Of a stretch of DNA of 64,000 nucleotides, positions 51,736-60,418 are shown one piece after another. The DNA is from Aeromicrobium phoceense (GTDB taxonomy: Bacteria > Actinomycetota > Actinomycetes > Propionibacteriales > Nocardioidaceae). The notes beneath the pieces are model-generated. The model saw nothing but the letters and a program-made list of their open reading frames with translations. It did not search any database and was not told where the DNA came from. Where the stretch lies: contig NZ_JACEOG010000001.1 in NCBI RefSeq assembly GCF_013868155.1, forward strand, positions 2,356,001 through 2,420,000, written 5' to 3'. The translations under genes were made by a program, and so were the position numbers. Within the stretch, counting starts at the first letter, position 1. The number at the start of each line of letters is the position of its first letter.

Positions 51736-52128
51736 ATGGACGACAGCGTTCGGCTCGAAGCCAACAAGCGGAACGTGCGGGCGTTCTACGACCTCATGTT
51801 CAACCAGTGCAAGCCGGCCGAGGCACTCGAGACCTACGCCGGCGACGTCTACATCCAGCACAATCCGCACGTCGGGGACGGCAAGGAGGCGTTCGTCGAG
51901 TACTTCGAGCGCATGGCCAGGGAGTACCCCGGCAAGCACGTCAAGTTCGTTCGCGCGATCGCCGAGGGCGATTACGTGGTCCTGCACTGCCACCAGACCT
52001 GGCCGAACAGTGACGACTACGCGGGGATCGACATCTTTCGCCTCGACGAGGCTGGCAGAATCGTGGAGCACTGGGACGTTCTGCAGGTGATCTCGACACA
52101 CTCGGCCAACGAGAACGGTCTGTTCTGA
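51736..52128 (+). CDS. SnoaL/NTF2-like fold protein
   Basis: Protein of 130 residues filling one cone-shaped NTF2-like barrel: [11 protein letters not shown] at the N-terminus, [19 protein letters not shown] and a C-terminal [11 protein letters not shown]. Members are cyclases, isomerases or ligand-binding proteins. The ATG at 51736 follows the dehydrogenase stop by 2 bp, so the two are co-translated. It may act on the dehydrogenase product. Confidence 0.85.
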   Translation: MDDSVRLEANKRNVRAFYDLMFNQCKPAEALETYAGDVYIQHNPHVGDGKEAFVEYFERMAREYPGKHVKFVRAIAEGDYVVLHCHQTWPNSDDYAGIDIFRLDEAGRIVEHWDVLQVISTHSANENGLF

Positions 52129-52477
52129 AATTGGTCGCCCCCGCAGCTGGCGAACTTCAATTTGTACGGGCTCGATTCGTTACGGCCCGTGTGTGTCGGC
52201 TCTCGACTCGCTCTTCGGGCGGCGGTGTCGTGGCCTGCTGGGCCTGCTGCTGAGTCATCACCACCGGCAGCTACCCAGCGTGCTCGCCTGATGGAGCGTT
52301 CGGCGGTTCCGAAGTCAGAGGCTTGGGAGTCGGTTGAACATCACCCAGGCGCACTCGACCGCGGCACTCCGTCAGGCACGACGAAAGACCGTGCGGAATG
52401 TGGAAGCGGCGGGGAGGGCGGTCTTGGCATCCAATGTGGACACAAGAGTGGACACTTGGCGATCTAGGATCAAATCC
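52129..52477. other. Intergenic stretch before island 2
   Basis: No convincing gene. A plus-strand frame from 52334 (TAALRQARRKTVRNVEAAGRA) is coherent for about 30 codons and may be the end of a lost gene. GTGGACA is repeated twice at ~52436-52453, a possible recombination-site feature. Confidence 0.35.
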
Positions 52478-52510
52478 GGTACCGGGAATTCCGCTGGAAT
52501 TCCCGGTACC
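52478..52510. terminator. Perfect hairpin beside repeat copy 3
   Basis: A 15-bp perfect stem (GGTACCGGGAATTCC and its complement) with a GCT loop, ending 5 bp before repeat copy 3. Confidence 0.75.
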
Positions 52511-52515
52511 TCACG

Positions 52516-52705
52516 GTCGGGCTGACAGGATTTGAACCTGCGACCCCCTGTCGAGTCCGCGGTCCATACGAGCCGACACGGTGGGTACCGAGAACTGCGG
52601 AATTCCCTCCAATGGTAGGGATGATCCCCTCAGGTCAGTTCCGACAATACCCGACAGCCTGCAACGAGAGTTGAGGCAATCAGGCCACAAAGCGGCCACA
52701 GGCGG
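52516..52705 (-). repeat. Copy 3 of the ~190-bp repeat with tRNA 3'-end-like core
   Basis: Identical to copies 1 and 2 over the first 39 bp and closer to copy 1 over the rest, including the GGGAT-C-ATCCC hairpin block and the distal TGGCCGCTTTGTGGCC on the minus strand. It marks the chromosome/copper-island boundary. Confidence 0.7.
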
Positions 52706-53102
52706 ACATGTATCGGTCGAGTGCGCCGGCGCGTGTGTTTCAGATCGACCGTGAAATCCGACCTCGGATGGCCTTCGCCCTCGTCTAGCTGTCAACGGGT
52801 GCGCTTGGGTCTGCACGTGCTCCCATGGTGCCGCCTCGGCCGAAAACGCAAAGTGACCCCGTGGTGCGTTTTCGCTGATCACGACCAACCCGTAGTCGTG
52901 TCCGAGGGGCGACTTGAACCGGAGGACCGCACGTTGGGCATTGCAGGGAAATCCGCATCCTGACTGCAATTTTGCACGGACGTTGTCTTCGGTTAAGTAC
53001 CGTTACACCCGAGGTGTGCCCCCCTCGGGGTGCACCGATCTGAAGTCTCGTATGGCACACCGAAAAGGGGCGCGGTGCCCACATGTCGCCAGGCACATGT
53101 GG
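52706..53102. other. Non-coding left edge of the copper island
   Basis: No gene is supported; minus-strand frames here are continuations of the repeat. CACCCGAGG (53008-53016) and CCTCGGGGTG (about 53025-53034) could form a hairpin downstream of the DUF305 gene, serving as its terminator. Confidence 0.4.
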
Positions 53103-53780
53103 TCAAGGATGTGGGACGGCCAGCAGAGTCACCATGACGAGGGCATCGATGACATCTTCCAGATGGCTGGCGGCGGTTCCCTGAAAGCTTGGGACGGGAC
53201 GCCGATCGGCCTCCTCTTGAGTGGTGACTTTGCCGTTCGCCTCGATGTCCTCGATCAGCCAGTCCATCTCCTTGATCTCCTTGCGCTGGGCCTTGATGAT
53301 CCCATCGGCGAGTTCTCGAACGCGAACGTCATCGATGTCGGCCCGCTCACTGGTCAAGATGGCGATCGAATGGTGCGGGATCATGCCCTTCATGTACGCC
53401 CGGTCGTCAACCAACGCCTGCGAGCGCGAGAGGTACAGCCCACCTGCACAGAGCAGCACCGCCACCGCAACGAGCACGAGGTTGTAGGCGCGGTTCTTGT
53501 ACATCATGCTGCGCATGAACGCGAACATCACCAACGCCATGGCGCCGCCCATCAATAGCGCCATATAGAAGCGCTCCTCGCTCCACCGCACGTGGTCAAA
53601 GGCGAAGACGTTGGAGTACATCAGGACGAACATCACGACCGCGGAAGTGGCGATCATCAGCCCGAAACGGAGGTACATTCGCCGCTCGTGCGCCTGGTCC
53701 TTCTTCGGCTCGTCAGGCTTCCTATCCCGCCCGCTGCGCTCGCTGGGGTCGGACGACTTCTGCGTGTGATGCGATGACAT
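53103..53780 (-). CDS. DUF305 membrane protein with copper-type His motif
   Basis: Protein of 225 residues: a polar N-terminus, three transmembrane segments (~38-58, 72-92, 100-120), then a single DUF305 domain with KGMIPHHSIAILTSERADI. The MxPHH motif with Met and His ligands suggests Cu binding outside the membrane. The ATG at 53780 has AAGGA upstream. The last ~40 residues after the domain are unusual (HLEDVIDALVMVTLLAVPHP). It is the first gene of the copper island. Confidence 0.88.
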   Translation of the reverse strand: MSSHHTQKSSDPSERSGRDRKPDEPKKDQAHERRMYLRFGLMIATSAVVMFVLMYSNVFAFDHVRWSEERFYMALLMGGAMALVMFAFMRSMMYKNRAYNLVLVAVAVLLCAGGLYLSRSQALVDDRAYMKGMIPHHSIAILTSERADIDDVRVRELADGIIKAQRKEIKEMDWLIEDIEANGKVTTQEEADRRPVPSFQGTAASHLEDVIDALVMVTLLAVPHP

Positions 53781-53857
53781 GGAGATGGTCCTTTCTGATG
53801 GTGTGATGGTCGTCATTTACGTCACTCAGATTTGCGTCAGCTTTCGTCGTGCTCCCA

Positions 53858-54212
53858 ATGGAAGAGCTCGCCAAGGCGAAGTTGCTGTACGACGCGGCCG
53901 CACCGAAATGGTCTGCCACGCTCGGTTTCTTCGGTCTGCCGGTGCGCGTCTCCGAGGACGTGATGCTGCCCGAACGACTCACTACGCGACGCCTGCCTCA
54001 CAGCGAGAAGCTCCAGGCTGCTGAACGTTTCGCGTCTGGCTTTGGGGGCTTTTGGTTACGTGGACCGGCGCGAGGAGTGCTACTTTCCGGCGGACCCGGA
54101 GTCGTTTGCGGAGGCCGCGCAGCAGCGGAACTTGGACAACAAACCGGTCTTTGCGTCGGCCGCGAAGTGGGATCGATTCTGTCGCATTTGGATATTCCTA
54201 GGGCGTCGCTAA
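53858..54212 (+). pseudogene. Frameshifted gene of unknown function
   Basis: The first frame (MEELAKAKLLYDAAAPKWSA to RRLPHSEKLQAAERF) is coherent to about 54030; the story then continues one frame over (LALGAFGYVDRREECYFPAD, NLDNKPVFASAAKWDRF) to a TAA near 54212. One indel near 54030-54045 would join them into a protein of roughly 118 residues. It lies divergent from the DUF305 gene. No family is recognised. Confidence 0.5.
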
Positions 54213-54672
54213 ATTCCTCGTCGAGGCAGCCCAGTGCATCGAGATGCATCTCCATCGATGACCCACGGCAGCAGGACGCGCCCGACGCGGCGGCTATCGA
54301 CTCAGTCCAAGATCTCCGTTGGTCCGTTCTTCCGTACCCCCACCCCACCGAGTTCGCCCAGTTCGTCATCCCTCGTGACGACGATGAGATCCTTGATTGA
54401 GACCGAACCACCGCAGATCGACCCACCGCAGACTAAGCGCTGACCGCGTCGCGGGTTCCCGTGCCTGACGTCGCCAGGACAATCGGCTGCACCTCGATGA
54501 GTACGTACAAAGATCGATTTCCGGCTCTGCACGACGTATCCCGTGCCAGTTCGGTCGGTAGAAGGCCGTCAGTGGAACGGCGCTCTCGACCCGATCAGCA
54601 GCGGGGAAGTCAGTACAGCTTCATTGCCTGATTGGACCGGCTGACACCCCGGTTTTCGTGCCACCCACAAGG
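54213..54672. other. Degenerate stretch without a supported gene
   Basis: Fragments on both strands look protein-like for 25-35 codons, for example KDLIVVTRDDELGELGGVG on the minus strand, reminiscent of a PIN-domain end. None has a start or complete domain. It is probably decayed mobile or toxin DNA. Confidence 0.35.
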
Positions 54673-55074
54673 TCAGAGGCTCGCGATCAGCTCTCGGCAT
54701 GCCTCCTCGCATCGCTTGCAAGCCTCAGCGCAGATGCGGCAGTGCTCGTGCATGTGCGCGTGCTTGGCGCACTCGGTTCCGCAAGCCTGGCAGGCCGTCG
54801 CGCAGACTTCCAGCACCGCTTTGATCACCGTCTTGTCAGACCCGGTCTGCCGCGAGAGGACCTTGCCGGTGGTGACGCAGACGTCGGCGCAATCAAGGTT
54901 GGTGCGAATGCACGTGGCCAGTTCAGCGACCATGCCCTCGCTCAGGCACGCGTCGGCACACGCCGTACACGCTTGGGCACACTCGAAGCAGGCGGCAATG
55001 CAATCCGCCAACTTCTCCAGGTCGAATCCGCTCAGCTCCTTGGGGTGGGCCTTGAGCATCTCTTCGTGAGTCAT
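54673..55074 (-). CDS. Four-helix-bundle copper-storage protein, Csp3-like (18 Cys)
   Basis: Protein of 133 residues containing 18 cysteines, nearly all in CxxC or CxxxC spacing on predicted helices (DCIAACFECAQACTACADAC, then CRICAEACKRCEEAC). Csp proteins line a four-helix bundle with thiolates that hold many Cu(I) ions. No signal peptide is seen, so this is the cytosolic Csp3 type. The ATG at 55074 has AAGGAAG 5 nt upstream. Divergent from a DUF305 lipoprotein within the copper island. Confidence 0.88.
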   Translation of the reverse strand: MTHEEMLKAHPKELSGFDLEKLADCIAACFECAQACTACADACLSEGMVAELATCIRTNLDCADVCVTTGKVLSRQTGSDKTVIKAVLEVCATACQACGTECAKHAHMHEHCRICAEACKRCEEACRELIASL

Positions 55075-55135
55075 GACTTCCTTTCCGGCGGGATCGTCCC
55101 TCTCTCCGATCGGCGCCCGCATCGTTGCGTTATGG

Positions 55136-55147
55136 GTACCCGGGTAC
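55136..55147. promoter_or_regulatory. Palindrome in the copper-storage/DUF305 divergent promoter
   Basis: GTACCCGGGTAC is a perfect 12-bp palindrome whose TACCC/GGGTA core recalls CsoR/RicR-type copper operators, though the spacing is tighter than usual. It lies between the divergent genes starting at 55074 and 55309. Confidence 0.4.
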
Positions 55148-55308
55148 GCCGAGAGCATGCACGCCCTTCATGCCGTCTACCAAGCTTGTCGAACTCACCG
55201 CAGTGCCGAGAGTCTTCAGAGAATCTTGAGCAGACGGGCCCGGCCATCTTCATGCCCGTGAAGGAAACTCACTCATGTACCCACGACGGCCCAGGAATGG
55301 AGAACCCG

Positions 55309-55917
55309 ATGAAGAGGAAGCTGGCGGCATTCGCCCTGCTCACGACTGTCAGTCTTTCGCTGAGCGCGTGCAGCGATGACTCCGGGAGCGGCAAGGCGAA
55401 CGGCGAGGGCACGTCGTCGAGCCAGAGCACCGCCGAGTTCAACGATGCTGATGTCACCTTCGCTCAACAGATGATCCCCCACCACGAGCAGGCGATCGAG
55501 ATGGCCCAGATGGCTGAGACGCGTGCCTCGAGCGCCGAGGTGAAGACGATCGCGCAGGAGATCGAGGCCGCGCAGGGCCCGGAGATCCAGACCCTTGAGG
55601 GCTGGCTCGAGGAGTGGGGCGAGGATGCTCCAAGCGGTGAGATGGATCACGGGGACATGAATCATGGATCCGGTGATGACACCGGAATGTCCGGAATGAT
55701 GAACGAGACGCAGATGGAAGATCTCATGAGCGAGTCTGCAGCCGACTTCGACCGGATGTTCCTGCAGATGATGATCGAGCACCACGAGGGTGCTGTGGAG
55801 ATGGCCGAGACCGAGGTGCAGGACGGCGAGAACGCAGACGCGATCGCCATGGCGGAGAAGGTCATCAGCGATCAGCAGTCCGAGATCGATCAGATGAAGA
55901 AGCTCCTCGGTTCTTGA
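55309..55917 (+). CDS. DUF305 lipoprotein
   Basis: Protein of 202 residues with a lipobox (LSLSACSDD). Two DUF305 halves carry QQMIPHHEQAIEMAQMA and LQMMIEHHEGAVEMAE; a Met/His-rich link (MDHGDMNHGSGDD) joins them. These are plausible Cu(I)/Cu(II) ligands outside the cell. The ATG at 55309 is 6 nt after GGAG and gives the better signal peptide; an upstream ATG at 55297 has poor spacing. Confidence 0.92.
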   Translation: MKRKLAAFALLTTVSLSLSACSDDSGSGKANGEGTSSSQSTAEFNDADVTFAQQMIPHHEQAIEMAQMAETRASSAEVKTIAQEIEAAQGPEIQTLEGWLEEWGEDAPSGEMDHGDMNHGSGDDTGMSGMMNETQMEDLMSESAADFDRMFLQMMIEHHEGAVEMAETEVQDGENADAIAMAEKVISDQQSEIDQMKKLLGS

Positions 55918-56049
55918 GGCGCCGTTCCACAACTGGCCCTGCAGTTCAGCCGCCCGTGACCGACGGCGACGGCAGTTGACTGGCGTGCCGCTGGGTCATC
56001 CATCCCTCTCAGCCCGGCGGCACGCCGCCGTTCCAGATCGAGCGAGGCC

Positions 56050-56841
56050 GTGACAGGTTCCAGAATCAAGAATCGTCGTAGAGGACCGTCCTCACTTCAC
56101 CTCCCGAAGCTGGCCGTTGCGGCGCTCACGTCCGCTGCTGCGGTCCTTGTTCTGGACGCGGGTGTTCCGAAGACCCCGCTCGCGTCGGACCCTGCTCGAC
56201 TGGAATCGACCGCTTTGCCTCGGCTCCCAACCACCGAACGCGCTTCTGATACACCGCTCGAACGACCCTCGGCCAGCCGACGTACGGCCGCGGCCGATCG
56301 CGTCCAGGTCCCAGAGCATGCCTCTGGCCGCTTCACGATCGTCCCCACCCTGGCGGCTGCGAGACCTCTCTCGGCCACGAGGACCACCTACCGGGTGGAG
56401 GTCGAACAGGGCCTGCCCTTCGAGCCAGAGTCCGTCGCGCGCATCGTGGACGACACGCTCGGCGACCCCCGCAGCTGGGCCTCGGTGGGGCATGAGCTGA
56501 AGCGGGTGGACGGCCCGGCCGAGGTGAGAATCCTGCTCGCGTCCCCGAGGACGACCGATGACCTGTGTGCCCCGCTCGGCACCGGTGGTCGGCTCTCCTG
56601 CCGCAACAAGGACAAGGTCGTTCTCAACGCATGGCGCTGGGTCAATGGAGCGCAAACCTACGAGAAGGATCTTCGTGGCTACCGCCGCTACCTGATCAAC
56701 CACGAAGTGGGGCATGCGTTCGGGCTTCCGCATGCGGCCTGCTCCAAGGCAGGCGCGCCGGCTCCTGTCATGCTCCAACAGACCAAGTCGCTCGACGGGT
56801 GCAGGCCGAACCCGTGGCCCGCCACCGCTGGCCGGCGTTGA
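56050..56841 (+). CDS. Secreted DUF3152 metallopeptidase-like protein, island 2 copy
   Basis: Protein of 263 residues. A basic N-terminus and hydrophobic segment (~22-38) lead to a linker and the DUF3152 domain (~105-263) with LINHEVGHAFGLPH and CxxNPWP near the end. It shares most motifs with the island 1 copy at 14.09 kb (GGRLSCRN, VVLNAWRW, QQTKSLDGC), so the two are paralogues. GTG start. Function is unknown; HExxH suggests a zinc protease. Confidence 0.82.
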   Translation: MTGSRIKNRRRGPSSLHLPKLAVAALTSAAAVLVLDAGVPKTPLASDPARLESTALPRLPTTERASDTPLERPSASRRTAAADRVQVPEHASGRFTIVPTLAAARPLSATRTTYRVEVEQGLPFEPESVARIVDDTLGDPRSWASVGHELKRVDGPAEVRILLASPRTTDDLCAPLGTGGRLSCRNKDKVVLNAWRWVNGAQTYEKDLRGYRRYLINHEVGHAFGLPHAACSKAGAPAPVMLQQTKSLDGCRPNPWPATAGRR

Positions 56842-56901
56842 CGATCGTCAAACAACCTGACGGGTCAGCGGCGCCACGCCGGGTAGCGCTGCTGCCCCGA
56901 T

Positions 56902-59433
56902 TCACGCACCCGCCTTCACGGCGCCCTTTCGCACCGGCTCCTCCGAAGCCGGCTGGGTCGGCAGCCGCAGCTTCTTGAGGAGCAACGCGTTGACTGCGAC
57001 CAGGAAGCTCGATCCGGACATGGACAGCGCTGCGATCTCGGGACGAAGTACCAAGCCGAACGCAGGCTCGAACACTCCCGCTGCGATGGGTAGCGCGACC
57101 GTGTTGTATCCGACGGCCCAGCCCAGATTCTGACGCATCTTCCGCAGCGTTCCGCGTCCGATCGTGAGGGCTACTGGCACGTCGAGCGGATCGGACCTCA
57201 TCAGCACGACATCGGCGGCTTCGATGGCCACGTCGGTACCTGCACCCACGGCGATGCCCACGTCTGCCTGCACGAGCGATGGTGAGTCGTTGACGCCGTC
57301 TCCGACCATGGCGACGGTGCGCCCCTGGGCCTGGAGCTTCTTGATCTCCATCGCCTTGTCCTCGGGCAACACCTCGGCGATGACCGTGTCGATCTCGAGC
57401 TCGGCGGCGATTCTCTCGGCCGTGGCACGGTTGTCGCCGGTCAGCATCACCACCTCCACCCCGGACTCGTGCAGGGCCCTGATCGCCGCCTCGGAGGTCT
57501 CTCGGACGGCGTCGGCGATGCCGAGCACGGCGACGACTCGACCGTCGACCGCCACGAAGACGGCAGTCCGGCCTCCGGACGCGATCTGGTCGCGGCGCTG
57601 TCCGAGCTCGCCGACCTCGATGTTCTCCGATTCCATGAGTCGCCGATTCCCGATGGCCACGTGGTGGCCGTCCACCTCGGCGAGTGCACCGATCCCGGTG
57701 ACATTGCGGAACGCGGTCGCCCGCAGTCGGGGGACATCTGCCGCGTCGACGTAGTTCACCACAGCGCGAGCCAACGGGTGTTCAGATTCGCGTTCGGCTG
57801 CGCCTGCGAGAGCCAATGCCCTGTCTCGGTCCATTCCGTCGACGACGACGTCGGTGATCTCGGGCTCCCCCTTGGTCAGGGTGCCTGTCTTGTCGAAGAC
57901 CACGGTGTCGATACGCGCGGCGGTCTCGATTGCCGTGGCGTTCTTGAAGAGGATTCCTCGCTTGGCTCCAAGTCCCGAGCCGACCATGATCGCGGTCGGG
58001 GTGGCCAGACCCAGTGCATCGGGGCAGGTGATCACCACGACGGTGATGGCGAACAGGAGAGCTGTCTGGACGGATGCGCCGACCGCCAGCCACACAACGA
58101 ATGTCCCGACGCCGCCAATGAGGGCGACCAGAACGAGCCAGAAAGCTGCCTTGTCGGCCAGACGCTGTCCGGGCGCTTTGGAGTTCTGGGCCTGCTGAAC
58201 CAGAGCGACGATCTGGGCGAGTGCTGTGTCAGCTCCGATTTTGGTGGCCCGCACCCGGAGCGTTCCACTGGCATTGACCGTGGCGCCGATGACCGCATCA
58301 CCGGGACCCTTCTCGACTGGCAAGCTCTCGCCCGTGACCATCGACTCGTCGATCTGTGAGTTGCCCTCCTCGACGACGCCATCGGTCGCGATCTTTGCTC
58401 CGGGACGAACAAGGAGGAGGTCGTTGACCTGGACTTCCGACGTGGCAATCTCGATCGGTTCCCCATCCCGAATCACCAGAGCCATGGGTGGGGCCAGGTC
58501 GAGAAGGGTCCTGATGGCGTCGTTGGCGCCACCTCGCGCTCGCATCTCGAACCAGTGGCCGAGCAGGACGAACACGGTGAGCATGGCAGCGGCCTCGTAG
58601 AACACGTCGCCGCCACCACCGGTAAGTGTGACTCCCAGCGAGTACAACCACCCCGCGCCGACTGCGACCGCAACCAGGACCATCATGTCGAGGGTCCGTG
58701 CGCGCAAGGCCCGCCAAGCTCCGTCAAAGAAGATCCACGCCGAGTAGAACATGACGGGAAGCGACAGGATCAGGGTGAAGACGTCGTCGCGCATGCCAAA
58801 GGGTGCCGGGACATCGAACCCGAGCATGTCACGGCCCATGGGCGAGAACAGCACGATCGGCACGGTGAACAGCACGGCGACGAGGAATCGATTCCTCATG
58901 TCGCGCACCATGTCCGCCATGGACATGGAGCCATGCCCGCCGTGCCCCATGGCGTCATGCGGGGATGCCTTGGGCGAGCCCATGCCCGCGTGCTCACCGT
59001 GCCGGTCGTGCCGGTCGTGCCCGTCGTGGCCGTCGTGGCCGTCGTGGCCGTCGTGCCCGTTGGCGTGGTCATGCGACGGAAGTCCCCCGGCCCCGTGGAC
59101 GGCACCGTGGGGATGTTCCGCTTCGGTCATCGGCTCACAGATGTGGTGAGGCACCGACTGACCCGTGCAGTGATAACCACACTCTCGAATCCAGTCGCGC
59201 AACTCCCTGAGCGTGGTCCGGGTGGGGTCGTAGCGGACGGTCACCGTCTGCGCGGCGGGATTGGCATCGACAGCCAAAACGCCGGGCTGACGCAGCAGCG
59301 TGGCCTCGGCCACGCTCTTGCTGCTGGCCCACCGGACGCCGGCCATCTGCAGGACCACGCTGGTGCTGCGGCGATCGTCGCCGCGCGCCGGTGGGCGGCG
59401 CCCCTCGTGCGCGGAATGGGTGTGCATCGTCAT
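56902..59433 (-). CDS. Copper-type P1B ATPase with CPD membrane motif and His-rich linker
   Basis: ATPase of 843 residues. An N-terminal HMA-like fold (~25-95) has lost its CxxC ([11 protein letters not shown]). A linker rich in HGHD repeats (~115-150) follows, then eight membrane helices, [17 protein letters not shown] in SEHPLARAV and [16 protein letters not shown]. The ion-path motif is [16 protein letters not shown] rather than CPC or CPH. The Met/His-rich linker and [17 protein letters not shown]-type helices favour copper. ATG at 59433. Its upstream region holds a copper-type palindrome and response-regulator repeats. Confidence 0.92.
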   Translation of the reverse strand: MTMHTHSAHEGRRPPARGDDRRSTSVVLQMAGVRWASSKSVAEATLLRQPGVLAVDANPAAQTVTVRYDPTRTTLRELRDWIRECGYHCTGQSVPHHICEPMTEAEHPHGAVHGAGGLPSHDHANGHDGHDGHDGHDGHDRHDRHGEHAGMGSPKASPHDAMGHGGHGSMSMADMVRDMRNRFLVAVLFTVPIVLFSPMGRDMLGFDVPAPFGMRDDVFTLILSLPVMFYSAWIFFDGAWRALRARTLDMMVLVAVAVGAGWLYSLGVTLTGGGGDVFYEAAAMLTVFVLLGHWFEMRARGGANDAIRTLLDLAPPMALVIRDGEPIEIATSEVQVNDLLLVRPGAKIATDGVVEEGNSQIDESMVTGESLPVEKGPGDAVIGATVNASGTLRVRATKIGADTALAQIVALVQQAQNSKAPGQRLADKAAFWLVLVALIGGVGTFVVWLAVGASVQTALLFAITVVVITCPDALGLATPTAIMVGSGLGAKRGILFKNATAIETAARIDTVVFDKTGTLTKGEPEITDVVVDGMDRDRALALAGAAERESEHPLARAVVNYVDAADVPRLRATAFRNVTGIGALAEVDGHHVAIGNRRLMESENIEVGELGQRRDQIASGGRTAVFVAVDGRVVAVLGIADAVRETSEAAIRALHESGVEVVMLTGDNRATAERIAAELEIDTVIAEVLPEDKAMEIKKLQAQGRTVAMVGDGVNDSPSLVQADVGIAVGAGTDVAIEAADVVLMRSDPLDVPVALTIGRGTLRKMRQNLGWAVGYNTVALPIAAGVFEPAFGLVLRPEIAALSMSGSSFLVAVNALLLKKLRLPTQPASEEPVRKGAVKAGA

Positions 59434-59574
59434 CGTCCTGCTTTCCTTGGGGAGGATTCGAATCGCCACGGTTCGCCTTCGGGATGTGAACCACGGGCGC
59501 CACCAAGACGGTGTCAGGACAGTCCCTCCTTCGTCGGAACCCGCCTTCCAGCATCTGCTGACCATCCCATCCTT

Positions 59575-59589
59575 TACCCCCGGGGGGTA
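59575..59589. promoter_or_regulatory. CsoR/RicR-like copper operator
   Basis: TACCCCC-G-GGGGGTA, a perfect 15-bp palindrome with the G/C-tract and flanking TA of CsoR-type operators. It lies 142 bp upstream of the ATPase start. No csoR gene is in the window, so the repressor would be encoded elsewhere. Confidence 0.55.
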
Positions 59590-59611
59590 TCTGACAAGGG
59601 TGTTCGAAGAC

Positions 59612-59628
59612 CCTTCATCAAACCTTCA
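59612..59628 (+). promoter_or_regulatory. Response-regulator direct repeat A
   Basis: CCTTCATCAAACCTTCA: two CCTTCA half-sites exactly 11 bp apart, the period expected for an OmpR/PhoB-family dimer. It lies in the gap between the copper ATPase and the small membrane protein gene at 59759. Confidence 0.6.
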
Positions 59629-59670
59629 GGACATCGCAGGGCCGAGCTCGGTCCCGGCGTCCCGGCACTT

Positions 59671-59686
59671 CTTGAGCGAACCTTCA
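59671..59686 (+). promoter_or_regulatory. Response-regulator direct repeat B
   Basis: CTTGAGCGAACCTTCA: CTTGA and CTTCA, 11 bp apart, the same arrangement as copies A, C and D. It lies 73 bp before the small membrane protein start. Confidence 0.55.
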
Positions 59687-59758
59687 TCTGATCGACTCCG
59701 ATATCGATGGATGGGCCAGAAACACTGGAATGGCAAGAGTGACAAGGAGATGAGCTCC

Positions 59759-60028
59759 ATGATGGACTGGTATGGCCACGCGGGTTCCGGGTGGGACGTC
59801 TGGCTTTCGATGCTCGTCGTCATGGCTGTGTTCTGGACGCTCCCGGTCCTCGGGATCATGGCGATCTTTCACGGCAGCCACCGGCAGGATGCAGCGGCCG
59901 GCTGCGATCCCGTCCTGGGTGCCCGCCACGGAGAGACCGACATGATGGTCCGGGAGGTCAAAGAAGGACGATCACCGGTCGAATCCCGTGATACGCGATT
60001 CAGCAGTTCTCGGGGGCGCGCTGGTTAG
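59759..60028 (+). CDS. Small membrane protein, SHOCT-like remnant tail
   Basis: Protein of 89 residues: a short polar start, one transmembrane segment (WLSMLVVMAVFWTLPVLGIMAIF) and a charged tail (GARHGETDMMVREVKEGR) that looks like a worn SHOCT domain (usual pattern ARGEID). The ATG at 59759 is 9 nt after AAGGAG; an earlier ATG touches it. Proteins of this shape are frequent in actinobacterial copper operons. Confidence 0.6.
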   Translation: MMDWYGHAGSGWDVWLSMLVVMAVFWTLPVLGIMAIFHGSHRQDAAAGCDPVLGARHGETDMMVREVKEGRSPVESRDTRFSSSRGRAG

Positions 60029-60052
60029 GCCCTTCAGTCGCCCCAGGTGTCA

Positions 60053-60274
60053 TCACTCGCGACCATACTTGCCGTGCTTCGGCGGGTCCTTCTCTGCACC
60101 GTGCGAATCATCGCGCCCGTGGATACCCGGCATCATGAACATCATCATCAGAGGGCAGGCGAGCAGCAGGATCAGCAGGAATCCCTGGGGCGGCGCGCCC
60201 ATCAGGAATGCCACGACCACGACTGCCGCGCCCGCAGCAAGGAACCACGCGGACTTGCCGTTGAACCCGATCAT
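60053..60274 (-). CDS. Small membrane protein, DUF2933-like
   Basis: Protein of 73 residues with two hydrophobic segments (AWFLAAGAAVVVVAFLMG and FLLILLLACPLMMMFMMPG) and a His/Lys-rich tail (HGAEKDPPKHGKYG). The Met-rich second helix and His-rich tail fit a copper-island accessory. The second of two adjacent ATGs (60274) has GGAG 6 nt upstream. It is divergent from the two-component system. Confidence 0.65.
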   Translation of the reverse strand: MIGFNGKSAWFLAAGAAVVVVAFLMGAPPQGFLLILLLACPLMMMFMMPGIHGRDDSHGAEKDPPKHGKYGRE

Positions 60275-60343
60275 CATGAACTCCGCTCTTGAAAGCCAAC
60301 ACCAGCCTCCGCTCCCTGCCCCACTTCCACGGTGCCGATCTGA

Positions 60344-60359
60344 TGAAGGTTCCCTGAAG
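60344..60359 (-). promoter_or_regulatory. Response-regulator direct repeat C
   Basis: Minus strand: CTTCAGGGAACCTTCA, two CTTCA half-sites 11 bp apart. It lies in the divergent gap between the small membrane protein (60274) and the response regulator (60419), so it may serve both and autoregulation. Confidence 0.6.
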
Positions 60360-60418
60360 TTCTCTCCGCGGCAGAACGAGAACCGCGGGGACGTCGCCTT
60401 GGCTGAGACGATGTGTGT

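Noticed and set aside
58990-59065. Tandem 9-bp repeats (CCGTCGTGG type) considered as a satellite or CRISPR-like array
   Set aside because: They are in frame inside the copper ATPase gene and encode its HGHD-type His-rich linker.
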